Shown piece by piece: positions 7,459 to 15,260 of a stretch of DNA of 29,472 nt. The stretch's first letter is position 1, and every line of letters starts with the position of its first letter. The DNA is from Colimorpha sp045222795 (GTDB lineage Bacteria; Bacteroidota; Bacteroidia; Bacteroidales; P3). Under the pieces are notes generated by a model. It had not been told where the DNA came from. It did no database searches and worked only from the letters and a program-made list of their open reading frames with translations. A program made the translations under genes and the position numbers. The DNA is taken from contig JBGUZF010000059.1 of the NCBI GenBank assembly GCA_045222795.1, positions 1 through 29,472 on the forward strand, given 5' to 3'.

Positions 7459-8461
7459 ACCGGCCGCGTAGCGCTGTGAAAGTGCGGCGGCGGAGCAGGT
7501 AATATTCCACAAGCAGGTTGCCCTGATAGACACAGGGGACCTGCTTTGGTTTTATGGCCTCGCGCTTGCGGCGCAGGTCGGGCGTCCAGGCAACGAACTC
7601 ATCGTGGGCCTTGCGGACGGCCTTATATTCTCCCCTATGTCCTTCGAGAAGAAACTTGACGGCAGCAATATCATCGAGCGCCATTCTAAAGAATAACACC
7701 CAGAAATGGCGGTTGTCTGGTAGGTTCTTGTAGAGCATCGAGAGGTTGTTGCGGAAGTTAAGCTGCGTCTTGAAGGGGTTGCTCTTGGGCAGCGTGCCGC
7801 CGCCGACGTGGTAGAGCACCGACTGTGGGCAGTAGGCCACACGGAAGCCTGCGTTGTGCACGCGCCAGCAGAAGTCTATCTCCTCCATATGGGCGAAGAA
7901 GTCGCCGTCGAGGCCACCCACCTGCTTCCACACAGATGCGCGCACAAACATGGCGGCACCCGTGGCCCAGAAGATGTCGCAAGGGCTGTCGTATTGGCCG
8001 TGGTCCTGTTCGAGGGTGTTGAACAGGCGTCCGCGACAAAAAGGATAGCCGTAACTGTCGATGAAGCCGCCTGCGCCGCCAGCATACTCGAAGGTATCCT
8101 TCTTATCATACATCATCAACTTGGGCTGCGCAACAGCGATGTCGGGCTGCTGCTCCATCATCGCCAACACAGGCTCTATCCAGTTCGGCGTACACTCCAC
8201 ATCGCTGTTAAGAAGAATGAAGTAGTCGGCCTCAACTTGCTCGAGGGCCTTATTGTAACCACCTGCAAAGCCGTAGTTCTTGTCGAAAAGGATAAGACGC
8301 ACCTGGGGATAGCTGGCTCTGAGGAACGCCACACTGTCGTCGGTGGAGCCGTTGTCGGCGACAACGATGTCGGCACCAGCGGAGTGTTCCACCACCGAGG
8401 GCATGAAGCGCTCGAGCATCGAGCGGCCGTTCCAGTTCAATATGACTACTGCTACTTTCAT
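7451..8461 (-). CDS. Family 2 glycosyltransferase (rhamnosyltransferase-like)
   Basis: A 336-residue GT-A fold enzyme. The chosen ATG at 8461 gives MKVAVVILNWNG, the standard GT2 opening, and overlaps the upstream acyltransferase stop as ATGA; the frame stays open upstream but inside that gene. Visible motifs are VVADNGSTDDS (34-43), the metal-binding DXD equivalent NSDV (85-88), FWATGAAMFVR (164-174), and the catalytic-base region HMEEIDFCWR (191-200). There is no membrane helix after the catalytic domain. Such enzymes add one sugar to lipopolysaccharide or capsule intermediates at the cytoplasmic face; the WbbL-like layout suggests rhamnose but this is not proven. Coupling to the lipid A-type acyltransferase suggests a role in envelope lipopolysaccharide synthesis. 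Confidence 0.88.
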   Translation of the reverse strand: MKVAVVILNWNGRSMLERFMPSVVEHSAGADIVVADNGSTDDSVAFLRASYPQVRLILFDKNYGFAGGYNKALEQVEADYFILLNSDVECTPNWIEPVLAMMEQQPDIAVAQPKLMMYDKKDTFEYAGGAGGFIDSYGYPFCRGRLFNTLEQDHGQYDSPCDIFWATGAAMFVRASVWKQVGGLDGDFFAHMEEIDFCWRVHNAGFRVAYCPQSVLYHVGGGTLPKSNPFKTQLNFRNNLSMLYKNLPDNRHFWVLFFRMALDDIAAVKFLLEGHRGEYKAVRKAHDEFVAWTPDLRRKREAIKPKQVPCVYQGNLLVEYYLLRRRTFTALRGRFT

Positions 8462-9270
8462 TGTTCGGGTCTTTTGTGTTTCCACCGGCGGTGGCTCCAA
8501 AGCCAGTACTCCGGCCGCTGGCGTATCTGCTCCTCGAGGCTGCGTGCGTAGCGCTCCACAATGGCGTACTGCGGTTCCTCTTGCGGATGCTCGCTGAAAA
8601 GGCTGAAGGTTACCTCATAGTGTCCTCGGCGCACCTTGTCGACACGATAGTATATTACGGGATAGTTGTATTTGCGTGCGAAATATTCAGGACCGTAAAG
8701 GAAGGCGGTGTCTTGGTTGAGGAAGGTGGTCCAGTAGCTCTTGTGGGGGTTCGAGGGCGACTGGTCGCCGAGCATCATCAGCACGCAAGGTACGTGGTGA
8801 CGGTCGTAGAAATCCACCACCTGCCGCACGTCTCTCTGGTCCACCACCTCGGTGCCGTAACGTATCCTGCGGCGCGAGATGAAGTCTGCGGTAAGCTTGT
8901 CATCGAGGGGTTTCCCCACCCCGATGCCGTGGTGCAGGAACTGCATATTGAGCGACGAGACCATGTACTCCCAGTTGTTGTAGTGCGCTGAGAGGATGAT
9001 GACGGTCTGTCCCTGCTCGTAGTAGCGGTCGACCATCTGGCGGTTGACCATACGGTAGCGGCGCTTGATGGAAGGCGGCGTTGCGAAGAGGTTATGCACA
9101 AACTCTACGGCTATTTCCGCCAAATGGCGGTAGTAGCGGCGCTCTATCTTGCGACGCTCGCGCTCGTCCTTCTCGGGGAAGGAGGCAGCAAGGTTCGCCC
9201 TCGTCACCTTCTTACGGTAGCCCACAAGATAGTAAACGATGAAATAGACTATATCAGCTAATATATACAA
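8458..9270 (-). CDS. Lipid A biosynthesis (LpxL/HtrB-type) acyltransferase, short N-terminus
   Basis: About 270 residues of a lysophospholipid/lipid A acyltransferase that adds a secondary fatty acid to the lipid A precursor at the inner membrane. The catalytic HX4E motif is H96-YNNW-E101 in LSAHYNNWEY. Other family signatures are MLGDQSP (GDQ, about 159) and the C-terminal WLWSHRRWKHKRP. No ATG is available: the frame starts after a stop at 9289-9291 and the best start is TTG at 9270. Homologues usually have about 20 more residues forming the first membrane helix; here the protein begins at the equivalent of the second half of that helix (YILADIVYFIVYYLVGYRKK). The missing part falls exactly where a CTTAACTA repeat array (9280-9315) begins. 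It may still be active, because the catalytic domain is intact. It overlaps the next gene by 4 nt (ATGA). Confidence 0.85.
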   Translation of the reverse strand: MYILADIVYFIVYYLVGYRKKVTRANLAASFPEKDERERRKIERRYYRHLAEIAVEFVHNLFATPPSIKRRYRMVNRQMVDRYYEQGQTVIILSAHYNNWEYMVSSLNMQFLHHGIGVGKPLDDKLTADFISRRRIRYGTEVVDQRDVRQVVDFYDRHHVPCVLMMLGDQSPSNPHKSYWTTFLNQDTAFLYGPEYFARKYNYPVIYYRVDKVRRGHYEVTFSLFSEHPQEEPQYAIVERYARSLEEQIRQRPEYWLWSHRRWKHKRPEQ

Positions 9271-9279
9271 TACAATTGT

Positions 9280-9315
9280 CTTAACTACTTAACTACTGTC
9301 TACTTAACTACTAAA
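9280..9315. repeat. CTTAACTA octamer array between GWxTD gene and acyltransferase
   Basis: CTTAACTA occurs three times with period 8, interrupted by CTGTCTA. It fills almost the entire 45-nt gap between the two minus-strand genes and ends where the shortened acyltransferase reading frame begins. Confidence 0.75.
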
Positions 9316-11145
9316 TCAGTAGCCACGCCTGAATTGTTCTCCCACCTCGCCGAGGACGTTCTCGCCCAGCTGCTGACGCGAGAGGCGGCGTTCCCACATG
9401 GGGTCCTGCACCTCGCCGCGGGCGTTGCTGTTGAGGAGCGTGTAATAGCCGGAGCGGTGCTCGTCCCAGAAGAGGAACACACGGTTGGGGTCGTCGGTGT
9501 CGAGCTTGTTGTAGCGCCACAGTTGATAAGGCAGATAGTAGATGTGTCCCTGCGAATTACCCTGGTACATCTCGTTCGGCACATAGGCCTGCGAGGCTGC
9601 CTGCACGGCATCGTTGCTTAACTCGTTGGCATGGACGTTACCCTCGCCAAGACGGTTGGCGGAGACGTAGTTCTTCTCGTCGCGGATAAAGTCGGGAGGA
9701 CCGTACTGCAGGTACACACGGCCGCGGTCGGAGTGGATGCCCGGGGTGTACTTGCTGTCCGAGACCAAACGTATTCTCACCGATTTCTTGAGGGCCTGAA
9801 GAATATCCCCATCGCCTCGCTTCACTTCACATTTGACTTCTCCCGTTTCCTCGGAGACACTCACGACCTTCACTTTTCCAATCTTATCCCACACCTTCTC
9901 TTCATTCATCTTATAGGCATTAAGGACATCTCCCTTGGAGACCTCACCTGTGGAATGGAAAGTGAACACTACGGCATCCTCGTATGCGTCATAGGATTGG
10001 ACTTCTGGGTAGACAGGCTTGGCTGGCACACGGGGATAGCTGAAATGTTGCTGGACATATTCAACCTTCTCCTTGTACTTCATCCATGCCGCCTCAGGTG
10101 CCAAGGGATTGCGAGCCATCCAAAAGCGGTAGAGGAAGGCCTGCTTCTCCTCGAGCAGTCCAACGTGGCTGATAAGGTCCTTCAAAACATTGCGTTCCAT
10201 GTCGGAAGCGATGGGCCACAATGCGTCGATATAGGTGTTAAGTTCATCCTCGTCGGTGTACTTGCCGGCGAAGGTGGTGGCGAAGTCGCTCAGACTTTGC
10301 CCCTTCACGCCGGGGTTCGAACGGTAGAAGTTGAGTTTCTTGTAGAGCATCGTCTGATTGTCGCGGTTGCGGAGCTCGACGACGAGGTTGTAGTTGCCCG
10401 ACGGCAGGTTGGCGATGTCGATGGTACCGAAGACAGGCACAAGGGGTGCACTGTTCTTGCGTATTACCGCCTGCATGCCGTCAACACGGGCACCGGTCTC
10501 ATACTGCTCGATATAGGCCATAGCCACGAAAGGCTTGTGGCCAAGTTCCTTGTCGATATTATACACCTCATAGTAGAACTTCATCTCCTCGACCTGCTGC
10601 GGGTAGAAGTCGCTGATGTAGGGCTCCATGTCGTAGCCGCCGCGCGAAAGGATGTTCTGCTTCATGGTTGCCGATACCTCGGACATAGGCTGCAGGCTGG
10701 AGATTACGGGGTGCTGACGGTCGTAGCTTATCACCACCTTCTCGTTCACCACCGCCGCGGGAGCCTCGCCATTCTTGTCGCGCAACGACAGTTCAAGGTT
10801 GTAGACACCGTTGCCCAGCGAGAAGCGCTGCACGTCGATGAAGCTGAAGTCCATCTCGTCGAGCGACCCCACCGTGGGACTGTTGAGGTCGTACTTCTTC
10901 ACGTAGCATACCGAGTCGGCCTGACGCACCACGAGAGTCACCTCCACCGTTGCGCGATAGACACCGTTCGGCTGCTGCACGAACTGCATGGTCCACGCGT
11001 CGAACTGCAGGTAGGTCTCCATGTAGGGCTTGTCCTGCTCGGGCAGGTAGAAGGTGGAGTAACCGAACAAGGCCTGCATCTGCGCCTTCGCCGGCACCAG
11101 GGCCGACAGGCACAGAGCCAAGGTCAATATAAATGCTCTTTTCAT
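9316..11145 (-). CDS. GWxTD domain-containing exported protein
   Basis: A 609-residue protein of unknown function with a signal peptide (MKRAFILTLALCLSALVPAKAQ) from ATG 11145; ATGs at 11151 and 11172 are less natural because they precede the basic n-region. The N-terminal 300 residues are beta-rich. A helical segment of the GWxTD family follows (LWPIASDMERNVLKDL then FLYRFWMARNP). The C-terminal GWxTD core has SDRGRVYLQYGPPDFI, LPYQLWRYNK, VFLFWDEHRSGYYTLL and RGEVQDPMWERRL. GWxTD proteins are common in Bacteroidota but lack a defined activity. Between the RFWMARNP helix and SDRGRVY there are roughly 90 residues more than I would expect, Lys/Glu-rich and encoded by more AT-rich DNA (about 9770-10030). 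It lies between the helicase and the acyltransferase in a minus-strand cluster. Confidence 0.8.
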   Translation of the reverse strand: MKRAFILTLALCLSALVPAKAQMQALFGYSTFYLPEQDKPYMETYLQFDAWTMQFVQQPNGVYRATVEVTLVVRQADSVCYVKKYDLNSPTVGSLDEMDFSFIDVQRFSLGNGVYNLELSLRDKNGEAPAAVVNEKVVISYDRQHPVISSLQPMSEVSATMKQNILSRGGYDMEPYISDFYPQQVEEMKFYYEVYNIDKELGHKPFVAMAYIEQYETGARVDGMQAVIRKNSAPLVPVFGTIDIANLPSGNYNLVVELRNRDNQTMLYKKLNFYRSNPGVKGQSLSDFATTFAGKYTDEDELNTYIDALWPIASDMERNVLKDLISHVGLLEEKQAFLYRFWMARNPLAPEAAWMKYKEKVEYVQQHFSYPRVPAKPVYPEVQSYDAYEDAVVFTFHSTGEVSKGDVLNAYKMNEEKVWDKIGKVKVVSVSEETGEVKCEVKRGDGDILQALKKSVRIRLVSDSKYTPGIHSDRGRVYLQYGPPDFIRDEKNYVSANRLGEGNVHANELSNDAVQAASQAYVPNEMYQGNSQGHIYYLPYQLWRYNKLDTDDPNRVFLFWDEHRSGYYTLLNSNARGEVQDPMWERRLSRQQLGENVLGEVGEQFRRGY

Positions 11146-11160
11146 AGCCATAACTTTTAC

Positions 11161-11192
11161 GCACGCGTGCATAGGTGCTCGCGTGAAATATA
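11161..11192 (-). promoter_or_regulatory. Candidate promoter/operator region of the GWxTD gene
   Basis: On the minus strand TATATTTC (11192-11185) matches 7 of 8 positions of TAnnTTTG. It would start transcription about 30 nt before the ATG at 11145. Just downstream lies the perfect 10-bp palindrome GCACGCGTGC (11161-11170), which could be a regulator site. The rest of this 89-nt gap shows nothing else. Confidence 0.3.
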
Positions 11193-11234
11193 TAACGTAA
11201 ATAATATGCTATTATTGTACCGCGACAGGAAAAA

Positions 11235-13370
11235 TCATCGTACGCCGTAGAGCTCGCAGAAGTCGGCAACAAGACCGAGTACCTCTTTGCCGTAGAGTGC
11301 CACCTTCCCTTTGCCTATTCCTTCCACAGTCAGCAACTCCTGTTCCGTCTTTGGCAGAGCATTCACAATCCCCATCAGCGACTTCTGCTGCATCACCATA
11401 AATATTGGCAGACCAAGTTCTTCTGCTTTCTCTCTGCGCCATTGGCGCAGCATCTGTACCAGTGCGTCGCGGTCGTCGTCGTCCATCCTTCCGCCCCTAG
11501 TCTCCTCAACCCTCGGTGCGACGGGTTCCTTCGCCGTTTTCTTGCGTTTGGACTTCATCGGCTTGCCGAGGAGCGACTCCACCTTCGCCTTCTGCACGGT
11601 AGCGACGCTGAACCCATTGTCTCTCACAGCACGCATACATGACAACTTGGTTCCGAGGCGTTCCTTGAGGACGTCGCCGGCCTCCTTCAACTGACGTGCG
11701 TTCTCCTGATTGTCGACATCCACTTCGAGCAGCACCACTATAGCGGCCTGAAAGGCCGACAGCTGCTCGCTGAAATAGGCCGAGGCTTTGGCGATGCGGT
11801 CGGCGTGGCGGTCGGTCGGAAGATGCATCAGTTGGTTGCGGAAGCGTTTGCCCACCGAAGCCAGCTCCGTCATGGTCTGTCGCAGGTTGCGCATAGACTC
11901 CTCTTTCTGGGGATATATGGCCCGCAGGCGGGAGTAGATGTCGGTCACCCGCTCGGTGTCGACCATCAGAGCCTCCATCGAGAAGAGGTCCGCCAACTGC
12001 TCCATATAATACTGCGCCTCGTACTGCGGCACGGCAGCCTCCACTTGTTCGAAGGCGGGACAGCTGTCGACGAAACTCTCGACGTCTTTGTCGCCGAAAG
12101 CCACAGAGGCAGTTAGGGGCGAAGTAAGCGTCAGACCTTCGAGCGAACGGCAGCGACTGAGGGCAACATACACCTGTCCGAAGGCGAAAGCATCGGCGGC
12201 ATTGACCTTCACCTGGTCGAAAGTGAGGCCCTGAGCCTTGTGTATAGTCACAGCCCATGCCGGCCGCAGGGGGAACTGCACAAAGGTGCCGTCGACTTCC
12301 TGCCGTATCTCGTTGTCTTTGCCCATGACATATTTGAGGTTCTCCCAGCGCTCGCGACCCACGGCCACCATATCGCCGTCGTCGCAACGCACCTCCACCC
12401 TGTCGCCGTCCTCGTCGTCGTACGAGAAACCCTCGATGGTGCCCAATTTGCCGTTATAATATCTATGCCCGCCACTGCTGTCGTTCTTCACGAACATCAC
12501 CCGCTCGCCCACTTTCAGCGTCATCGTGCTGTCCACGGGAAAACTACCCTCGGGGTAGTTACCATCAACCTTGGCCTCGAAGTGACGGCTCTCGCCAGTC
12601 AACGCCTCCATGTGGTGGGCATTGATTGCATCGGCCTGGCGGTTGTGAGTGGTGAGGGTAATTGTTTGATTGCTTAATTGTCTGATTGCTTGAGTGGCTA
12701 CGCGACTGTTCAACATATTAAGCGTTGACACGTCGAGTTGGTTGTTGCGCACTCGGTTGAGCAGAGCCACGAAAGACTCGTCCTGTTGACGGTAGACCTG
12801 AGTGAGTTCGATAGTGACGTAAGGCAGCTTCTGCAGGGCTTTGCTGTGGAAGAAGAAGGGCGAGGGATATACACGCTCCATGTAAGGGCGTTCGGTCTCG
12901 GTGACCACTGGCGGCAACTGGTGCACGTCGCCAATCATCAGCAACTGCACGCCGCCGAAGGGACGACTGCTGCGGCGGTAACGCCGAAGGGTCATGTCGA
13001 TGGCGTCGAGCAGGTCGGCGCGCACCATGGATATCTCGTCGATAATGAGCAGTTCCAGCGTGCGGATGATATTCAGTTTGGTCTTGTTCATCGACCGCTG
13101 ATTCTCGGGCATCTGGTACTCGGTGACGAGTTCCTTGACGTCGGGCAGATAGGGCGAGAAAGGCAGTTGGAAGAAACTGTGGATGGTGACTCCGCCGGCA
13201 TTAACGGCAGCCACACCAGTAGGAGCCACCACGACGTGGCGCTTCGGGCAGTGCGCGTCGATGTCGCGCAGGAAGGTGGTCTTGCCCGTTCCAGCCTTGC
13301 CAGTCAGAAACAGGCTTACCCCCGTTTGCTCGACATACCGCCGTGCCAAATCCAGTTCTATGTTCTCCAT
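11235..13370 (-). CDS. Pif1/RecD-like SF1 helicase with C-terminal HRDC-like domain
   Basis: A 711-residue cytoplasmic DNA helicase. Motifs in order: Walker A GKAGTGKT (24-31), VVVAPTGVAAVNAGG (Ia), Walker B LLIIDEISMVRADLLD (DE at 111-112), GDVHQLPPV (148-155), LTTHN (239-243), and late motifs VTIHKAQGLTFD and VYVALSRCRSLEGL. This is the order of Pif1-family 5'-3' helicases, as found in many Bacteroidota, where they carry a C-terminal extension. Residues from about 630 resemble an HRDC domain (LVQMLRQWRREKAEELGLPIFMVMQQKSL, LLTVEGIGKGKVALYG), a DNA-binding module of RecQ proteins. Residues 226-237 (ATQAIRQLSNQT) are encoded by a TTGATTGC-type repeat in a normally variable loop. Likely role: resolving structured DNA in replication or repair. 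Preceded by nadE on the same strand. Confidence 0.88.
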   Translation of the reverse strand: MENIELDLARRYVEQTGVSLFLTGKAGTGKTTFLRDIDAHCPKRHVVVAPTGVAAVNAGGVTIHSFFQLPFSPYLPDVKELVTEYQMPENQRSMNKTKLNIIRTLELLIIDEISMVRADLLDAIDMTLRRYRRSSRPFGGVQLLMIGDVHQLPPVVTETERPYMERVYPSPFFFHSKALQKLPYVTIELTQVYRQQDESFVALLNRVRNNQLDVSTLNMLNSRVATQAIRQLSNQTITLTTHNRQADAINAHHMEALTGESRHFEAKVDGNYPEGSFPVDSTMTLKVGERVMFVKNDSSGGHRYYNGKLGTIEGFSYDDEDGDRVEVRCDDGDMVAVGRERWENLKYVMGKDNEIRQEVDGTFVQFPLRPAWAVTIHKAQGLTFDQVKVNAADAFAFGQVYVALSRCRSLEGLTLTSPLTASVAFGDKDVESFVDSCPAFEQVEAAVPQYEAQYYMEQLADLFSMEALMVDTERVTDIYSRLRAIYPQKEESMRNLRQTMTELASVGKRFRNQLMHLPTDRHADRIAKASAYFSEQLSAFQAAIVVLLEVDVDNQENARQLKEAGDVLKERLGTKLSCMRAVRDNGFSVATVQKAKVESLLGKPMKSKRKKTAKEPVAPRVEETRGGRMDDDDRDALVQMLRQWRREKAEELGLPIFMVMQQKSLMGIVNALPKTEQELLTVEGIGKGKVALYGKEVLGLVADFCELYGVR
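12661..12692. repeat. TTGATTGC repeat inside the helicase gene
   Basis: TTTGATTGC, TTAATTGTC and TGATTGCTTG recur with period 8-9 in frame within the helicase. They encode a Gln/Asn-rich loop just before the LTTHN motif. Confidence 0.6.
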
Positions 13371-13403
13371 AAATCTCTTCCTCTTTCTCCTGCTCGCCTA
13401 CGT

Positions 13404-13495
13404 CTCGCGAAATCTAGTAAATCTTGTAAATTTATGCTTGCGCAACAACCGTGTCAGCAAATAATTTACTAGATTTACAAGATTTCTGCCGCGAG
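13404..13495. repeat. Long inverted repeat of AAATCTTGT nonamers between nadE and helicase
   Basis: The left arm 13409-13432 and the complement of the right arm 13463-13486 agree at 22 of 24 positions. Each arm is made of 9-nt words, AAATCTAGT and AAATCTTGT. CTCGCG (13404-13409) and CGCGAG (13490-13495) extend the pairing outward past a small bulge. The central 30 nt are unique. It fills most of the 136-nt gap and would form a long hairpin in a nadE-helicase transcript, perhaps ending or attenuating it. No T-tract follows on either strand. Confidence 0.75.
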
Positions 13496-13506
13496 CGGCA
13501 AGGCGA

Positions 13507-15096
13507 TTACGATATCGGCCAGCGGCGGTCGAGGCCGAAGCTCACGGGACTGACCTTCAGCTGCGGGGCGAACTGCAGGCGCTTCCACTCGTTGCGCTTC
13601 ACCTTGAGGATGGTGCTCTTCACCACCTCGCGGTCGTAGCCCTCGTCGACAATCTCGTCCTCGCACATTCCCTCGTCGAGATAGAGGTTCAATATGGCGT
13701 CGAGCACGCTGTAGTCGGGCAGCGAGTCGCTGTCTTTCTGTCCGGGACGCAACTCGGCGCTGGGAGCCTTGGTGATGCTGTTCTCGGGTATGCGGTTGGG
13801 CGGGTTGTCGGCAGAGCCGACACCTCGCCCACCTCGGTTTATCCACTCGCTGAGCTGGTAGACCTCGGTCTTGTAGAGGTCGCCGATGACGGCCAAAGAG
13901 CCACACGAGTCGCCGTAGAGCGTGCCGTAGCCCATGGCGGCCTCGGAGCGGTTGGTGGTGTTAAGGGCCAGAGCGCCGAACTTGTTGGCGTAGCTCATAA
14001 CCATAGTTCCGCGCACACGCGCCTGCATGTTCTCCTCAGTGACATCCTCGGCGCGGTCGCCAAAGACGGGTTTGAGGGCTGTGCGGAAAGCGTCGAAGAC
14101 AGGACGTATGGGCACTATGTCGTAGCCCATGCCTAGGTTGTGGGCAAGGTCTTCAGCATCCTTCACCGAATGGTCGGTAGAGTACTGGCTGGGCATCAGC
14201 AGTCCGTGGACGTTCTCGGCACCGAGGGCGTCGACGGCCAACGTGGCCACCAGCGCCGAGTCGATGCCACCACTGAGGCCAAGTACAGCACGCTGCAGAC
14301 CGTTCTTATGGAAGTATGCCCTAAGACCACAGACCAGAGCCTTGTAGACCAACTCAACAGCCTCGGGTTTCTCGTCGTCGATAACGGTGTCGATAAGTTG
14401 CATGTCAACAGTCTGGCAGGCGTCCTCGAAATAGGGCAGCTGCATCAGCACACCGCCTGCGGCATTCATGGCCAGCGAGCCTCCGGCATAGAGGTAGGGA
14501 CCCTCGCCGCCGGTGCGGTTCACATACACCAGGCTGGCGCCAAGCGTCTCCACTATCTTGCTCATACGGTAGCGCGTGCGGTAGGGCTTCTGATAGTCGA
14601 AGATATTGCACCCGCAGCACACCACCATGTCGGGCTGCTCCACGTAGCCTTTGCTCAGTTCCTTAAGGTCTTCATAGAAGCCGATGGCAATCTTCTGGTC
14701 GTGAAACTCGATAACCTGCACACCCTCGCCGCGCACGAAATATTTCTGCTCGTCGGGAGCCAGATATTTCTTAGTCACCACGCCGCGTATAGCGCAGTTC
14801 TGCACGAAAACTATGGCATTGCAAAGACCCTTGTCCTGTATCTGCAGCGGCATTCCCACGAGGAAAGCGCGGTGCTCCGAGCGCGCCACGAGTTCCTGAA
14901 GCACAGCCTGCGCGCGCTTCTGCACGTCAGTGTAACCCGCAGCGGCGAACAGCGGCGCGCCGCACACCGTGCAGGCTGGGAAGACGGTGAGCAGGGCATC
15001 CTTCGACTCCTGCGACTCAAGTTCCTTGTCAATCCATTCCAAATTTTCCTCAGGCCTCAGCGTGAGGATGTCGTGCTGAACAATATGTATCTTCAT
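13507..15096 (-). CDS. nadE: NAD synthetase with degenerate glutaminase (nitrilase) domain
   Basis: A 529-residue protein with an N-terminal nitrilase-fold domain (1-250) and a C-terminal NAD synthase domain. The latter has the ATP pyrophosphatase loop SGGIDS (275-280) and downstream signatures LLMPSQYSTDHS, ALNTTNRSEAAMGYGTLYGD and KTEVYQLSEWIN. It makes NAD from deamido-NAD and ATP. In glutamine-dependent enzymes the first domain supplies ammonia through a Glu-Lys-Cys triad. Here the FPEL position reads FPAC (Ala41) and the CED position reads YED (Tyr141); only the lysine (Lys109 or 110) remains. The glutaminase is therefore probably inactive and the enzyme should use free ammonia. The synthase half looks intact. 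It is transcribed divergently from topA. The ATG start agrees with the usual N-terminus of the family. Confidence 0.93.
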   Translation of the reverse strand: MKIHIVQHDILTLRPEENLEWIDKELESQESKDALLTVFPACTVCGAPLFAAAGYTDVQKRAQAVLQELVARSEHRAFLVGMPLQIQDKGLCNAIVFVQNCAIRGVVTKKYLAPDEQKYFVRGEGVQVIEFHDQKIAIGFYEDLKELSKGYVEQPDMVVCCGCNIFDYQKPYRTRYRMSKIVETLGASLVYVNRTGGEGPYLYAGGSLAMNAAGGVLMQLPYFEDACQTVDMQLIDTVIDDEKPEAVELVYKALVCGLRAYFHKNGLQRAVLGLSGGIDSALVATLAVDALGAENVHGLLMPSQYSTDHSVKDAEDLAHNLGMGYDIVPIRPVFDAFRTALKPVFGDRAEDVTEENMQARVRGTMVMSYANKFGALALNTTNRSEAAMGYGTLYGDSCGSLAVIGDLYKTEVYQLSEWINRGGRGVGSADNPPNRIPENSITKAPSAELRPGQKDSDSLPDYSVLDAILNLYLDEGMCEDEIVDEGYDREVVKSTILKVKRNEWKRLQFAPQLKVSPVSFGLDRRWPIS

Positions 15097-15108
15097 CTCT
15101 GATGTTTG

Positions 15109-15130
15109 TTATTGCATTTTTATGCAATAA
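15109..15130. promoter_or_regulatory. Perfect 9-bp inverted repeat upstream of nadE
   Basis: TTATTGCAT (15109-15117) and ATGCAATAA (15122-15130) are perfect complements around TTTT, 13 nt upstream of the nadE start codon. Position and symmetry fit an operator or a leader hairpin. The regulator is unknown. Confidence 0.4.
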
Positions 15131-15204
15131 ACGCCAACGTAAACAATTTATTTTACCCCGGCGGAAACTTTTTTTTCACGCGCATACAATAATTATAATA
15201 TATA

Positions 15205-15228
15205 TACGTTTTTCTTCAAGAAGAAAAA
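15205..15228 (+). promoter_or_regulatory. Candidate topA -7 element with adjacent A/T-rich palindrome
   Basis: TACGTTTT (15205-15212) matches 7 of 8 positions of TAnnTTTG and would place the start about 42 nt before the topA ATG. Overlapping it, TTTTTCTTC (15209-15217) and GAAGAAAAA (15220-15228) form a palindrome around AA. The surrounding 164-nt divergent gap is very AT-rich. Confidence 0.3.
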
Positions 15229-15260
15229 AACACTGAAAATAATAAACAAACACATATAAC

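Noticed and set aside
8462..8500. Thirteen-codon N-terminal extension of the minus-strand GT2 enzyme
   Set aside because: It lies inside the upstream acyltransferase, and MKVAVVILNWNG at 8461 is the standard GT2 start with ATGA coupling.
9631..11250. Plus-strand open frame of 539 codons opposite the GWxTD gene
   Set aside because: Antisense shadow of a high-GC gene. The translation lacks any recognisable domain, while the minus strand has a signal peptide and GWxTD motifs.
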